Positions 1 to 8,107 of a stretch of 64,000 bases of DNA are shown here, piece by piece; the stretch's first letter is position 1, and each line of letters opens with the position of its first letter. Made by a program: the position numbers and the translations under genes. The stretch comes from Lysinibacillus_B sp036662795. GTDB taxonomy: Bacteria > Bacillota > Bacilli > Bacillales_A > Planococcaceae. The notes beneath the pieces were generated by a model. It saw only the letters and a program-made list of their open reading frames with translations, searched no databases and was not told where the DNA came from. The stretch lies in NCBI RefSeq assembly GCF_036662795.1, contig NZ_JBAFWZ010000015.1:1-64000 (forward strand), in the 5' to 3' direction.

Positions 1-106
1 CTATAAACTTTGCACGAAGTGGATCTCCTGGCAAAAGTATAGTTTCAGCTATTTCTACTCCGTTTGGCTTTATATGTGGCGTTTCTTTTAATTCACTGTT
101 TTTCAT
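1..106 (-). CDS. deoD: Purine nucleoside phosphorylase DeoD, N-terminal fragment
   Basis: Only the first 35 codons are inside the window; the gene runs off its left edge. The translated start contains the motif AETILLPGDPLRAKFI, which is the N-terminal signature of hexameric DeoD-type purine nucleoside phosphorylases. These enzymes cleave purine (deoxy)ribonucleosides with phosphate in cytoplasmic nucleoside salvage. The ATG at 106 is preceded by AAGGAG at 115-120. An ATG five bases upstream is followed at once by a stop, which fixes the start. The identification is secure although most of the protein cannot be seen. Confidence 0.88.
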   Translation of the reverse strand, partial: MKNSELKETPHIKPNGVEIAETILLPGDPLRAKFI

Positions 107-496
107 TTCATTCTCTCCTTAATATCTTTTTATTATTGTTAAGCTATGTCTTCACTATTAAAAGAGGCTTATCTTTAAATTTCTGGACTACTTACGATTT
201 ATTATAATCAAAAAATACTAAGCATAAACTTTTCAAAATTTATGGGCTCCGTGCCCTAATTCGCAACTACTCAACCGTTATTGTGAAGAATCACTCCACC
301 TTTACCTAAATTTTCCTCGTTCTTACTTTTATATTCCGCCTATAATTAAAACCACCAGTATAATGGGTAGTTGAAAACGAAATTAAAAATGAGTCCTGTA
401 CAATCCTGAACTCATTTTACCCAAGCTTCCTGATGAAATAACCGTGCCTAATTTTTAGGTGTCACTTTATAGCAAAGGTTTTCATTTCACCAACAA
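107..496. other. Gene-free stretch, deoD upstream region
   Basis: No convincing reading frame on either strand. It should contain the deoD promoter on the minus strand. A 9-bp inverted repeat (386-394 with 410-418, 15-nt loop) is present without a T-run, so I give it no role. Nothing else stood out. Confidence 0.5.
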
Positions 497-534
497 AGCC
501 ACGAAAATTTTACTGTCGTAAAACTTTCGTGGCT
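497..534. terminator. Intrinsic terminator-like hairpin
   Basis: A 17-position stem with one mismatch (497-513 with 518-534) around a TGTC loop lies between the divergently placed deoD upstream region and the 3' end of the zinc dehydrogenase. It probably ends transcription of the dehydrogenase on the minus strand. The T-tract is modest on both sides (CTTTTCATTTT on plus). Confidence 0.6.
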
Positions 535-566
535 TTTCATTTTGAGGTGGGTTTTATCCCAGCCTT

Positions 567-1610
567 TTATAGATTACTTTGTTTTGGTGTAACCAAAATT
601 TTGATGTGTGTTTTATCGTTAATATTTGTTTCAAATCCTTCATCCACTAAATCGTCTAAGTGGATTTTTTTCGTGATTAATAAATCTAAATCTACGATAT
701 TGCTTGAATAAATATCAATTACTTCTGGGAATTCCTCTGAGTAGCAGAATGAGTTAGAAATGATTGATTCGCCCATTGTTAAGTCCATTAGACTAAGGGT
801 AACGTCTTTCTCATACAGCGCAACAATCATCACTTCGCCATTTTTCGCCAAACATTTCGTTGCAGAAGAGAATGTTGGTTGTACACCAGCTGCTTCAAAC
901 GCAACGTCTACTCCACCTTCTGTAATTTCTTTAATTTTTTCAACTGCGTTTTCTTTCATTGGGTTAATAACCGTTGTTGCACCTAATTTTTTGGCCATCT
1001 CCAAACGGTCTTCTGCTACATCTACGACGATAATTTGGCTAGCTTTTTTCGCCTTTGCCATGATAACCAGTAAAAGTCCAATAGGGCCTGCACCGAATAC
1101 TGCCGCTGTTTTACCTTCTGTTAATCTTGATTTATTAACAGCATGTAGTGTTACTGCTCCTGGTTCTACCATCGCTGCATGCTCAAGAGATAACGAGTCA
1201 GGAATTTTTATGCAGTTTTTCGCTTCAAGCAAAACTTTATCAGCGAATGCACCGTCAGCTGTGAATCCGACTAAACCATAACCATCTATGCCCATTTTTT
1301 CACATAAATTACGTTGCCCAGTTTTACAATATCTACATTCTCCACAAACATCTAAGTTAATACACGCTACACGGTCGCCAACTTTCACATTAGAAACACC
1401 TTCTCCTACTTCTGATACAACAGCAGAGAATTCGTGTCCCATAATTGTTCCTGGCACTGCGTTTAGTGGTCCTGCAACATACTCATGAATATCACTACCA
1501 CAAATACCGATCCATTCCACATCCACAACGACATGTCCTGATTTAACCTTAGGTGCAGACACCTCTTCAATTCTAAAGTCTTTTGCTTTATAAAATTTTG
1601 CAGCTTTCAT
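567..1610 (-). CDS. Zinc-dependent medium-chain alcohol dehydrogenase, 2,3-butanediol dehydrogenase-like
   Basis: A 347-residue protein of the zinc-containing MDR family. Visible are the catalytic zinc region (GICGSDIHE near residue 37 and GHEFS near 60), the structural-zinc cysteine cluster (CGECRYCKTGQRNLC near 91-105) and the NAD-binding GAGPIGLL motif. The C-terminal part (TKKIHLDDLVDEGFE) resembles Bacillus BdhA, (R,R)-butanediol dehydrogenase; L-threonine or sorbitol dehydrogenase activity cannot be excluded. GGAGG at 1622-1626 serves either this ATG or a GTG one codon upstream (1613). A TetR gene is divergent. A cre-like site (1675-1690) and an inverted repeat (1652-1669) upstream suggest catabolite control plus a local operator. 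The substrate is an inference. Confidence 0.8.
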   Translation of the reverse strand: MKAAKFYKAKDFRIEEVSAPKVKSGHVVVDVEWIGICGSDIHEYVAGPLNAVPGTIMGHEFSAVVSEVGEGVSNVKVGDRVACINLDVCGECRYCKTGQRNLCEKMGIDGYGLVGFTADGAFADKVLLEAKNCIKIPDSLSLEHAAMVEPGAVTLHAVNKSRLTEGKTAAVFGAGPIGLLLVIMAKAKKASQIIVVDVAEDRLEMAKKLGATTVINPMKENAVEKIKEITEGGVDVAFEAAGVQPTFSSATKCLAKNGEVMIVALYEKDVTLSLMDLTMGESIISNSFCYSEEFPEVIDIYSSNIVDLDLLITKKIHLDDLVDEGFETNINDKTHIKILVTPKQSNL

Positions 1611-1651
1611 CACAGAACTACCTCCAGTTTTGAAATTTTCACTTTATCGAC

Positions 1652-1669
1652 AGGTAAGAGGACTTACCT
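1652..1669. promoter_or_regulatory. Inverted repeat, candidate operator of the divergent pair
   Basis: AGGTAAG, four bases, CTTACCT is a perfect 7-bp palindrome between the dehydrogenase start and the TetR gene. It could be the TetR-family operator, or a short hairpin in the dehydrogenase leader. There is no second copy to support either reading. Confidence 0.35.
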
Positions 1670-1674
1670 TTACG

Positions 1675-1690
1675 TTGTAAGCGCTTATGA
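1675..1690. promoter_or_regulatory. cre-like site (CcpA operator candidate)
   Basis: TTGTAAGCGCTTATGA fits the catabolite response element core TGNAANCGNTNNCA except near the last positions, and its centre is palindromic. It sits 65 bases upstream of the dehydrogenase start, where CcpA would affect that gene. Confidence 0.5.
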
Positions 1691-1809
1691 TTTTAAATCA
1701 ATTAATACTACGCAACAACCATCAGAATCTTTCTATTTGTATGATTTCAAACAATATTTACGTATTTGTTTAAAATTTTAGTAGATAAATCCTTTAATTA
1801 ACCCAATAA

Positions 1810-1818
1810 TGATATAAT
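1810..1818 (+). promoter_or_regulatory. Extended -10 promoter for the TetR gene
   Basis: TGATATAAT is a perfect TATAAT with an upstream TG, 56 bases before the chosen start codon. No good -35 box was seen, which is usual for extended -10 promoters. Confidence 0.5.
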
Positions 1819-1873
1819 GCCTATGAATAGTTTTTATTATACAATCTAAAATGAATAAATGAGGTATAGCATT

Positions 1874-2455
1874 ATGGCTATGGATCGTCGTATTAAAAAA
1901 ACTAAAAATGAAATTAAACGTGCATTGTTGGAAGCTTCCAATAGTAAAGGAATCGAACAAGTAACCGTACAAGATATTATTGATCGTGCAGATATTAATC
2001 GAGCAACATTTTATTATCACTATAAGGATAAAAAAGATTTAGTAGCTACGATTGAAACGGAAACACTTGAAGGGTTAATACAAAATATTCGTATACCAGA
2101 TGATCATTTCAATTCTTTTGAATACATTGTTTATCATCCGATACTTGCAACACTTGAACACGTAAAAAGTTTTGAAGATGTCTATAAGGTTTTATTAAGT
2201 AGTAATGGTATCACAAATTTTTGCTGGAAAATGTTAGATACCATTAAGTCATCATTAAGTGATAATTTTGAATTGCTTCGAAAGAAAAATATTGTAATTC
2301 TTAATGATAAATCATATTTGGTAAATTTCATTGCAGGAGCACATTTATCAGTAATCATTGATTGGGTTAATAATGGCTTAGAAAGTGATCCACAAATATT
2401 AGCAAAACATATGGCTAGTGTTCTAACTAATGGTGTTAAAATACAATTTCAATAA
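1874..2455 (+). CDS. TetR/AcrR-family transcriptional regulator
   Basis: A 193-residue repressor-type protein. Residues 1-50 carry the TetR helix-turn-helix (VTVQDIIDRADINRATFYYHY, shown here over 20-40, is the family hallmark: recognition helix then TFYYHY). The C-terminal two thirds resemble the ligand-binding half found in DhaS-like members. The ATG at 1874 is preferred to 1859 because GAGGT at 1861-1865 lies eight bases before it. It is divergent from the zinc dehydrogenase, so control of that gene is the obvious guess. The inducer is unknown. Confidence 0.85.
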   Translation: MAMDRRIKKTKNEIKRALLEASNSKGIEQVTVQDIIDRADINRATFYYHYKDKKDLVATIETETLEGLIQNIRIPDDHFNSFEYIVYHPILATLEHVKSFEDVYKVLLSSNGITNFCWKMLDTIKSSLSDNFELLRKKNIVILNDKSYLVNFIAGAHLSVIIDWVNNGLESDPQILAKHMASVLTNGVKIQFQ

Positions 2456-2723
2456 ATGAATTTTAAAACATCCTTATACGCAATACTCGCCTCCCTCATA
2501 ATAGGGAAAACATAGTGAATAAATTTACATAAGATGAAGCGATTATTTTTCTGAAAAGGAATATAAAAACTCAAATAACCGGAGTCCCCTATTAATTCGA
2601 AAATCAGGCGTTTTAATAACAGGCTATACTGGTAGTACGACAAATACAAACTGGCATTGTCTTTCCTCCTTAGAAAAAACCTCACTTGTGGTACGGTTCA
2701 CCGTAATGTATCTAAATGCGGTT

Positions 2724-3332
2724 TTATGCTTTAATTAAATGATAAAAATAACTTTTCCATGTATGTTTAATTTCAGGTGTTCTAAAATTTGAAAGACCTC
2801 GACCTTCCTCTTGGAGCACTAATGTTCCAATAACATAATCAAAACGTTCATATTTTATAATATAATTTGGAATTCCAGAGGCAAGATATGTATTTATACA
2901 AAGTACTTCTCCTGCTCTCAGTGCACCGGCACTTTCAATCCATTCTCCTTCCTTATGATTCTCCCAATCATATGTGTAAAACTGAATTTCTCTAATTACG
3001 TCATTTGGAACTAAATAGATCGTTTCATATGCTTCCATGTCTTCATCTAAAGTTATTTCTTTACCGATATTTAAATGGCTAGTGTCATCATCATGTCTTA
3101 CAAAGAAAGATTCTGTAAGAAACATTTCAGCTTTCTTAATAGAGTATATTTTTCCCACTAAATACATTAAAAATACTATCAACGTTGTAAGAGATGAGAC
3201 TAAACTAATTATTCACATGGTATTAAGTTCAATAAATTCTCTTTCTAAATCTCAAAAAATAGGCTTTATATCTACTTCAGCCAAAATATAGCCAACTACA
3301 AAAACTGTAATTATAGTTATAACACTTTTCAT
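2724..3332 (-). pseudogene. Disrupted two-helix membrane protein gene, family unknown
   Basis: The minus strand has a good start (GAGGTG at 3338-3343, ATG at 3330-3332) coding a 26-residue hydrophobic peptide that stops at 3252-3254. After a one-base frame change the reading continues (DLEREFIELN) to a TGA at 3213-3215. Past that stop it opens into a second hydrophobic helix (LTTLIVFLMYLVGKIY) and a soluble tail down to 2724. The longest open piece starts at a TTG (3180-3182) with no ribosome binding site. I read the whole as one gene of about 200 codons with a frameshift and a stop. A sequencing error or two overlapping genes are alternatives. The soluble part (about 130 residues) was not recognised. 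Confidence 0.5.
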
Positions 3333-3370
3333 TCCAACACCTCACTTATATAATTATACATGTATCGCAA

Positions 3371-3417
3371 TTATAAAAAGGAGCACATAAGTCATCTGCT
3401 AATGACCTATCTGCTCC
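3371..3417 (-). terminator. Terminator of the stalk-domain gene
   Basis: A long imperfect hairpin (3380-3417, arms GGAGCA / TGCTCC with inner GTCAT / ATGAC) is followed on the minus strand by CTTTTTATAA. Confidence 0.7.
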
Positions 3418-3552
3418 ATGTTCTGTTACATAATCTAAAACCATATTATTGAATTGTATTTGAGTGCTCTCAACTTCTCGTTTATCATTCAGTGTTATAT
3501 CTTTAATTGTGTTCCTCTAATTAAAACGACATCTTCCAATCTAAATCAAATA

Positions 3553-4680
3553 TTACTTTAACCATTCTGCCCACTTCTTCTCAACATCCTGATAGCTACC
3601 AAAGCTATCTGTAAATGCCTTACTTTCTTTTTCTTCTTCACTATCGATGAATGCATTATACTTGTCCTCACCATAAGTTTCGATTAAAAATGCTATAGCA
3701 AGTACACCCGTATTAAGATAATTAGTACCCGTAGCCGTAACACGTAAGTTTCCGTCAGTGAATTTTACATCAGTTGATTTAATTTTACCTTTTACAGTTT
3801 TAGCAAAAGCATTGTATTGATTAACAGCTACTAATGTGTTGTATTTCACATATGATTTAAACATCCATTCTGGAACTTCAGCTCCATACCAGTCAGGGCT
3901 CCATATATGTTTCTCCATTAATAAATTGTCTACAACTCGCACATACTCAGAAATATATGTTTTACGAGCAAAGTTACTATCAAACTTATACATTCCATCT
4001 ATTGATGTACCTTGACCTTTATATAGTGATGGAGCCATGATTTTGATATTAGTTTCCATTTGCTCTAATCCACCATAAGCAGAGTTTTCTGGGAACTCAA
4101 AGCTATAATTTTGTGACTCTTTAGTTTGAAGATAAATATTAGTAGGGTGGGTTTTCTTTGAAGTTAATTTCTTCTCTAATTCAGGAATTCGACCTTCATA
4201 AATTTTTAGTGCTAATGCCGCACCTTCATTTAAATATTTTACTGCAGCATTGATATCGCTCTTAATGTCTTTAGGAGCATATACAGTAAAGTATTTTCCT
4301 TCATAAACATAATTGTCACCAACAAGTTTAGCTTGTGCAGCATAATCAGTATTATCTACGGGTGGTTTTGGTTTTGACACATTATCTTTTGTAACGATAT
4401 CAGCTGACATTGTTTGTGCATTGTACTTAACTTCAGCACCTAGCATTTCAGCTATTTCTCGTAATGGAACAAATGTTACTGCATCTTTGCTATACCATGA
4501 ATTATTTTTAATTTCTTTACCGTTAACAGAAATACCAATACGATTTTTATGAATTTCCTCTTTCTCAATTGTCGCAATATTACCTCTTGGCGTTTTGTAT
4601 TGCCCGATAATAGTTCCTGCGTAAACTCCTGTTGAAAATAATCCTAACGCCATTACTAATAATAATACTTTCTTATACAT
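3553..4680 (-). CDS. Secreted stalk-domain protein with a gluzincin-like C-terminal half
   Basis: A 375-residue secreted protein. It has a signal peptide (KKVLLLVMALGLFS, cleavage near VYA-GT), then a copper-amine-oxidase-N-like stalk domain at about 25-105 (ISVNGKEI, FVPLREIAEMLGAEV). The remaining 240 residues have the layout of peptidase-MA-like gluzincins: a YFTVYAP strand, VPEWMFKSYVKY where the P-x-W-x-x-EG helix sits, and a TGVLAIAFLIETYGEDKY helix. The HExxH zinc motif is absent (YISEYVRVV at that position), so it is probably not a protease. The ATG at 4680 has GAGGAG at 4689-4694; the longer frame lacks a site. It is flanked by its own terminator. The fold assignment is inferred by eye. 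Confidence 0.6.
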   Translation of the reverse strand: MYKKVLLLVMALGLFSTGVYAGTIIGQYKTPRGNIATIEKEEIHKNRIGISVNGKEIKNNSWYSKDAVTFVPLREIAEMLGAEVKYNAQTMSADIVTKDNVSKPKPPVDNTDYAAQAKLVGDNYVYEGKYFTVYAPKDIKSDINAAVKYLNEGAALALKIYEGRIPELEKKLTSKKTHPTNIYLQTKESQNYSFEFPENSAYGGLEQMETNIKIMAPSLYKGQGTSIDGMYKFDSNFARKTYISEYVRVVDNLLMEKHIWSPDWYGAEVPEWMFKSYVKYNTLVAVNQYNAFAKTVKGKIKSTDVKFTDGNLRVTATGTNYLNTGVLAIAFLIETYGEDKYNAFIDSEEEKESKAFTDSFGSYQDVEKKWAEWLK

Positions 4681-4966
4681 GACCTTATCTCCTCTAATTA
4701 ACATTTTAAACCATTTTATCAACAATTTATTTTAACACTTACCCACCTAAAAAGTTAGTTAAATATTCCTTTAATACTATTAAATTACCATATTAGCGAC
4801 TCTGCAGCATTAGAAAATACTGTTATTTTATCAAGTTTACAGGGTCATACATTATTGATTCTTTCTACGTAGTTTTTAGCTTATTTAAAATTTTTTCTAT
4901 TCATAAAAAGACATCTATGGGGAACAATAAGTATAGTTATGACCATCATTTAAGGAGATGAATTAG

Positions 4967-5398
4967 ATGTCTGAAATTCTATATAGTTCAACTGCAACAA
5001 CATATGGAGGGTTAGAGGGAAAAGTTAAATCATCAGACGGTGTAATTAATATGGCTACCGCTATACCAGGAACTGATAGAGACGAGGAATTAGAGCACGT
5101 TACAAATCCTGAGCAATTATTCGCAGCAGCATACGCAACATGTTTTGATAATGCTCTACAAATAGTAGCGAAAAAGGAAAGATTAGATCTAGAATCACAA
5201 GTTACAGCAAATGTGACTTTGGTAGAAGATGAGAAAGATGGATATAAGCTATCCATTAACTTACAGATAAAGGGCGAAAATATTGATCACAACCAATTAG
5301 ACAATTTAGTCCAAAAAGCCAACCAAATTTGGCCTTATTCAGAAGAAAAAAGAAAAAATATGGAATTAACCCTCGAAATTGACACATCAAATCACTAA
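4967..5398 (+). CDS. Ohr/OsmC-family protein, catalytically atypical
   Basis: A 143-residue member of the organic hydroperoxide resistance family, normally small thiol peroxidases that reduce organic and fatty acid hydroperoxides. The peroxidatic region NPEQLFAAAYATCF (Cys59, Glu49) is conserved. The N-terminal motif reads GGLEGK where classical Ohr proteins have GGRxG, so the catalytic arginine is missing. The second motif reads WPYS (Trp122) where the resolving cysteine of CPYS is expected. Either it uses different chemistry or binds other ligands. AAGGAG at 4952-4957 supports the start. It stands alone, with an AT-rich upstream region and no visible OhrR partner. Confidence 0.82.
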   Translation: MSEILYSSTATTYGGLEGKVKSSDGVINMATAIPGTDRDEELEHVTNPEQLFAAAYATCFDNALQIVAKKERLDLESQVTANVTLVEDEKDGYKLSINLQIKGENIDHNQLDNLVQKANQIWPYSEEKRKNMELTLEIDTSNH

Positions 5399-5408
5399 AT
5401 GAGAAAAG

Positions 5409-5435
5409 GACCCTGATGCATCGTCCTACAGGGTC
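5409..5435 (+). terminator. Weak hairpin after the Ohr-like gene
   Basis: GACCCTG and CAGGGTC form a 7-bp stem 10 bases after the stop codon. There is no T-run, so termination would be inefficient. Confidence 0.4.
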
Positions 5436-5646
5436 TATAATTCGTTCATTTGTATATTTCATCAGTCGCTTTATTAAAACTTAATACATATGATCTTTAG
5501 AGTTTATAGCTTGTGTAAGTTCAACCCAGAACAACTATTCGTTCAATATAGGTATGAAATTACTACAATGAAACTTGTAATTCCAAAACGTTCCACACAT
5601 ACTCACTCAGATGAAACCAAGGAGAATACAATCAAAATACATCCGC

Positions 5647-5671
5647 AAAAAGTAATGAAATTCCATTACTT
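5647..5671 (-). terminator. Terminator of the GNAT gene
   Basis: AAGTAATG / CATTACTT (5650-5657 with 5664-5671) gives an 8-bp stem followed on the minus strand by TTTTT, 17 bases after the acetyltransferase stop. Confidence 0.72.
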
Positions 5672-5687
5672 ATCATAAGGTTCTCCG

Positions 5688-6245
5688 TTACAAATTCGGA
5701 TGGTGACTTTCTAATTTATAGCCCATTTCTATACACACTTCATTATTCTTTATATCTTCGTTTGTATAGGAAATTGAATTAAAACCAATCAATTCAAATC
5801 CATTTTTCAAATAAAACTGGATGGCTGGATAGTTAGATGTTTGCGTTTCTAATATAATCGATCTTACCCCTAATTCTATAGCTCTTTTCTTAGCTACTTC
5901 AATTAAACATCTACCAATACCATTTTTCTTAAATCGATCATCCACATATAAATCATGAATTAATAACGTATTATTCCAATCCATTTTTTGAATTACCATA
6001 ATAGCAGCTTCTTCGCCTTTATGGTCTGCCAAATAAACTTCCGAACCCTCTTTATATTGTTCAAAAATTTCTTCTTCCAATTCTTTCACAAAAGGAGCTG
6101 CAAACCTTTCTTCAACTAAAGAGATATTCCAGCCATTATCTCTTCTAGGCATAGAAATTTCATAATATTTCTCTGACGTATATTTATAAACTGCTTTCTT
6201 CCCCTTTGGATAATCTTTTTGATAGATTTGTCGAACTGTTAGCAT
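5688..6245 (-). CDS. GNAT-family N-acetyltransferase (streptothricin acetyltransferase-like)
   Basis: A 185-residue acetyl-CoA-dependent N-acetyltransferase. The GNAT core spans about residues 70-165, with the acetyl-CoA loop FKKNGIGRCLI and the C-terminal LETQTSNYPAIQFYLKNGF segment. That last segment and the overall layout resemble Bacillus SatA/YyaR, which acetylates streptothricin. The substrate here is not shown by sequence alone. AAGGAG lies eight bases before the ATG. It is monocistronic, with its own terminator. Confidence 0.8.
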   Translation of the reverse strand: MLTVRQIYQKDYPKGKKAVYKYTSEKYYEISMPRRDNGWNISLVEERFAAPFVKELEEEIFEQYKEGSEVYLADHKGEEAAIMVIQKMDWNNTLLIHDLYVDDRFKKNGIGRCLIEVAKKRAIELGVRSIILETQTSNYPAIQFYLKNGFELIGFNSISYTNEDIKNNEVCIEMGYKLESHHPNL

Positions 6246-6311
6246 ACAACTATCTCCTTCTGTAAACTGTACTGACTTGTGAGAAAGTGTCTTTTCTATT
6301 GTTCTGTTAGA

Positions 6312-7793
6312 TCAAGTTAACGGATGAGAGCGCATAATCGCTCGCGCTGCATAGTAGCCACTCAGTGCAGAGGATAGCGTTCCTGGTCCGGGAAATGATT
6401 GTTCACCTACAATGTAAAGTTGCGGTAACGACGAACGAATACTTTTAGGTTTTACAATTGCATTCCTTACTGTTAGTGGAAAACCACCTACACCGGATTT
6501 ACCGATAAATTTTTTATAGGTTAATGGTGATCCTGCTTCTTTATAGATTAAATAATCTTCTATGTTTACGACTTTTTGAATTTCCGCTAACATCGCCTCG
6601 GTTAATCTTTGTTTTTTTTCTTTGTACTCTTCTTTTGAATATTTATCCCAATCCTCAATATTCGTATGAATGGAAAGAGTCATCATAATTTCTCCGTGGA
6701 CTCGTTCATTATGTTGATTGTATGCCGTTTGGAAAGTGACATACACAGGCCCATGACCATCTGAATATAACACCTCATGTTCTTTACTCGGTACTATTTG
6801 AAGTGCAAAAGGAAGCTGTCTTGCATGGAGCTCCTTATGCCAAAATGCATCGTTCACAAGTGCATCTATTCGAAAAGCTCCCCAAGAAAATGTCTCAGGT
6901 GCAGCATGACTCGTACCTTGTCCAAAAGAAATTCCTGTATTATTAATTACTACATCATAGGCTTCATTCCGCTTTTTACTTGTAACATGCCAATTTTTCT
7001 GTTCATAATAGATTTCTTTAACTGGAGAAGCTACTATCACTTCACCACCAAGCTCGACAATTCTTTGGGCTAATACTTCACTTAATTGTCCCATTCCCTT
7101 TTCTATGTAGAAGCTGCCTTTTCTATAAATCGTTAAGGCTAGACTAGAAGGCAATAAAGCAGCTTCGGTACAATCAGTTTGTGCTGCATCCATTAATTGT
7201 GCATCCAAAAACTGTCGAAGTGGCTCATAGGATTGTAAATTGTATTTACGTAATAAATCCTCAACTGTCCATGTAGCGTAGCGTGCCAAACGTAGCATAG
7301 ATTTTGGATGAGTGAGAGCATAGCGTGGTAATTTACCTAGGTCATATACACGCTGAATCGGCATGGAAACCCCTGTGGCTGTTACCTCGTATACTAATTC
7401 ACTGATTTGGTCGAGTTTTTCCCAAAATTCTTTAACATCTTGTTTTCTTTCAAATAATGCATGTAGGAGTTCATCATCCCACCTTTTCTCATCCTGATAA
7501 ATCGAAACTTTACGATCTTCTAATATGACGTCCATAGGATGTTGCATCATATCGAATTGAAGATTTAGGTGGAGCTCTTCTAATAAAGTATCCAATAAAC
7601 CACGTTCTTCTAATCCAAAAGCGATTGTCGCACCTGTAGGAAAAATACGTCCTTTCCGCACATACCAACCTGCGGATCCACCTACTGTTGTCGCTTTTTC
7701 AAGAACAGTCACACTATAGCCTTTTTTAGCTAATAGTGCCCCTGCCATCAACCCTCCAACGCCAGCACCAATAATACAAACAGTTTTACCCAA
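6312..7793 (-). CDS. FAD-dependent oxidoreductase of the phytoene desaturase/CrtISO type
   Basis: A 493-residue flavoprotein. The N-terminal dinucleotide-binding motif is intact (IIGAGVGGLMAGALLAKKG, then VLEKATTVGG and a G-Y/W loop), and the C-terminal FAD-contact segment (LYIVGEQSFPGPGTLSSALSG) is typical of amine oxidase/carotenoid desaturase and isomerase relatives. Bacillus members are usually annotated 'NAD(P)/FAD-dependent oxidoreductase'; the substrate may be a carotenoid or another isoprenoid, and no carotenoid genes lie nearby. Translation begins at TTG (7791-7793) behind GGAAGGGG. No operon partner is evident. Confidence 0.72.
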   Translation of the reverse strand: MGKTVCIIGAGVGGLMAGALLAKKGYSVTVLEKATTVGGSAGWYVRKGRIFPTGATIAFGLEERGLLDTLLEELHLNLQFDMMQHPMDVILEDRKVSIYQDEKRWDDELLHALFERKQDVKEFWEKLDQISELVYEVTATGVSMPIQRVYDLGKLPRYALTHPKSMLRLARYATWTVEDLLRKYNLQSYEPLRQFLDAQLMDAAQTDCTEAALLPSSLALTIYRKGSFYIEKGMGQLSEVLAQRIVELGGEVIVASPVKEIYYEQKNWHVTSKKRNEAYDVVINNTGISFGQGTSHAAPETFSWGAFRIDALVNDAFWHKELHARQLPFALQIVPSKEHEVLYSDGHGPVYVTFQTAYNQHNERVHGEIMMTLSIHTNIEDWDKYSKEEYKEKKQRLTEAMLAEIQKVVNIEDYLIYKEAGSPLTYKKFIGKSGVGGFPLTVRNAIVKPKSIRSSLPQLYIVGEQSFPGPGTLSSALSGYYAARAIMRSHPLT

Positions 7794-8107
7794 GGGGATC
7801 CCCTTCCTTTCAGATCACTTAATAAAGATGGACGATAAGCAAAGCATTATGTAAGCTCATCTCTTTTCGTTTCTGCAATAACTATTTAAAAATCAGCAAA
7901 ACTTCTACCTATAAAAGGGCAAAAGGACTAGTACTGCATAAGCACAATTTAGCTTTCGTAGTGCCTCTCTATTTTGAACAACCTAAAATGTAAAATAAGA
8001 AATCTCATTGCACGTCTAAGGCAAGGAGAATTTATTAGAAATTCTTATCCCTAAAATAGCAACTATTAAATATATACTGTTCCCCTTCTAACCCTACAAT
8101 TCAACAA
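7794..8107. other. Gene-free stretch between two minus-strand genes
   Basis: Presumably holds the promoter of the oxidoreductase and the 3' end of the HNH gene transcript. I saw no hairpin with a T-run, no repeat and no frame worth calling. Confidence 0.5.

Noticed and set aside
386..418. Terminator upstream of deoD
   Set aside because: Stem of A-T pairs with a 15-base loop and no T-run; likely chance in AT-rich DNA.
2449..2685. 78-codon minus-strand frame after the TetR gene
   Set aside because: No protein character and no fitting promoter or neighbour. The plus strand has a short signal-peptide-like start (2457 onward) that stops after 19 codons, also not enough for a gene.
5490..5678. 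62-codon plus-strand frame
   Set aside because: No ribosome binding site, unusual composition, and it runs through the GNAT terminator hairpin.
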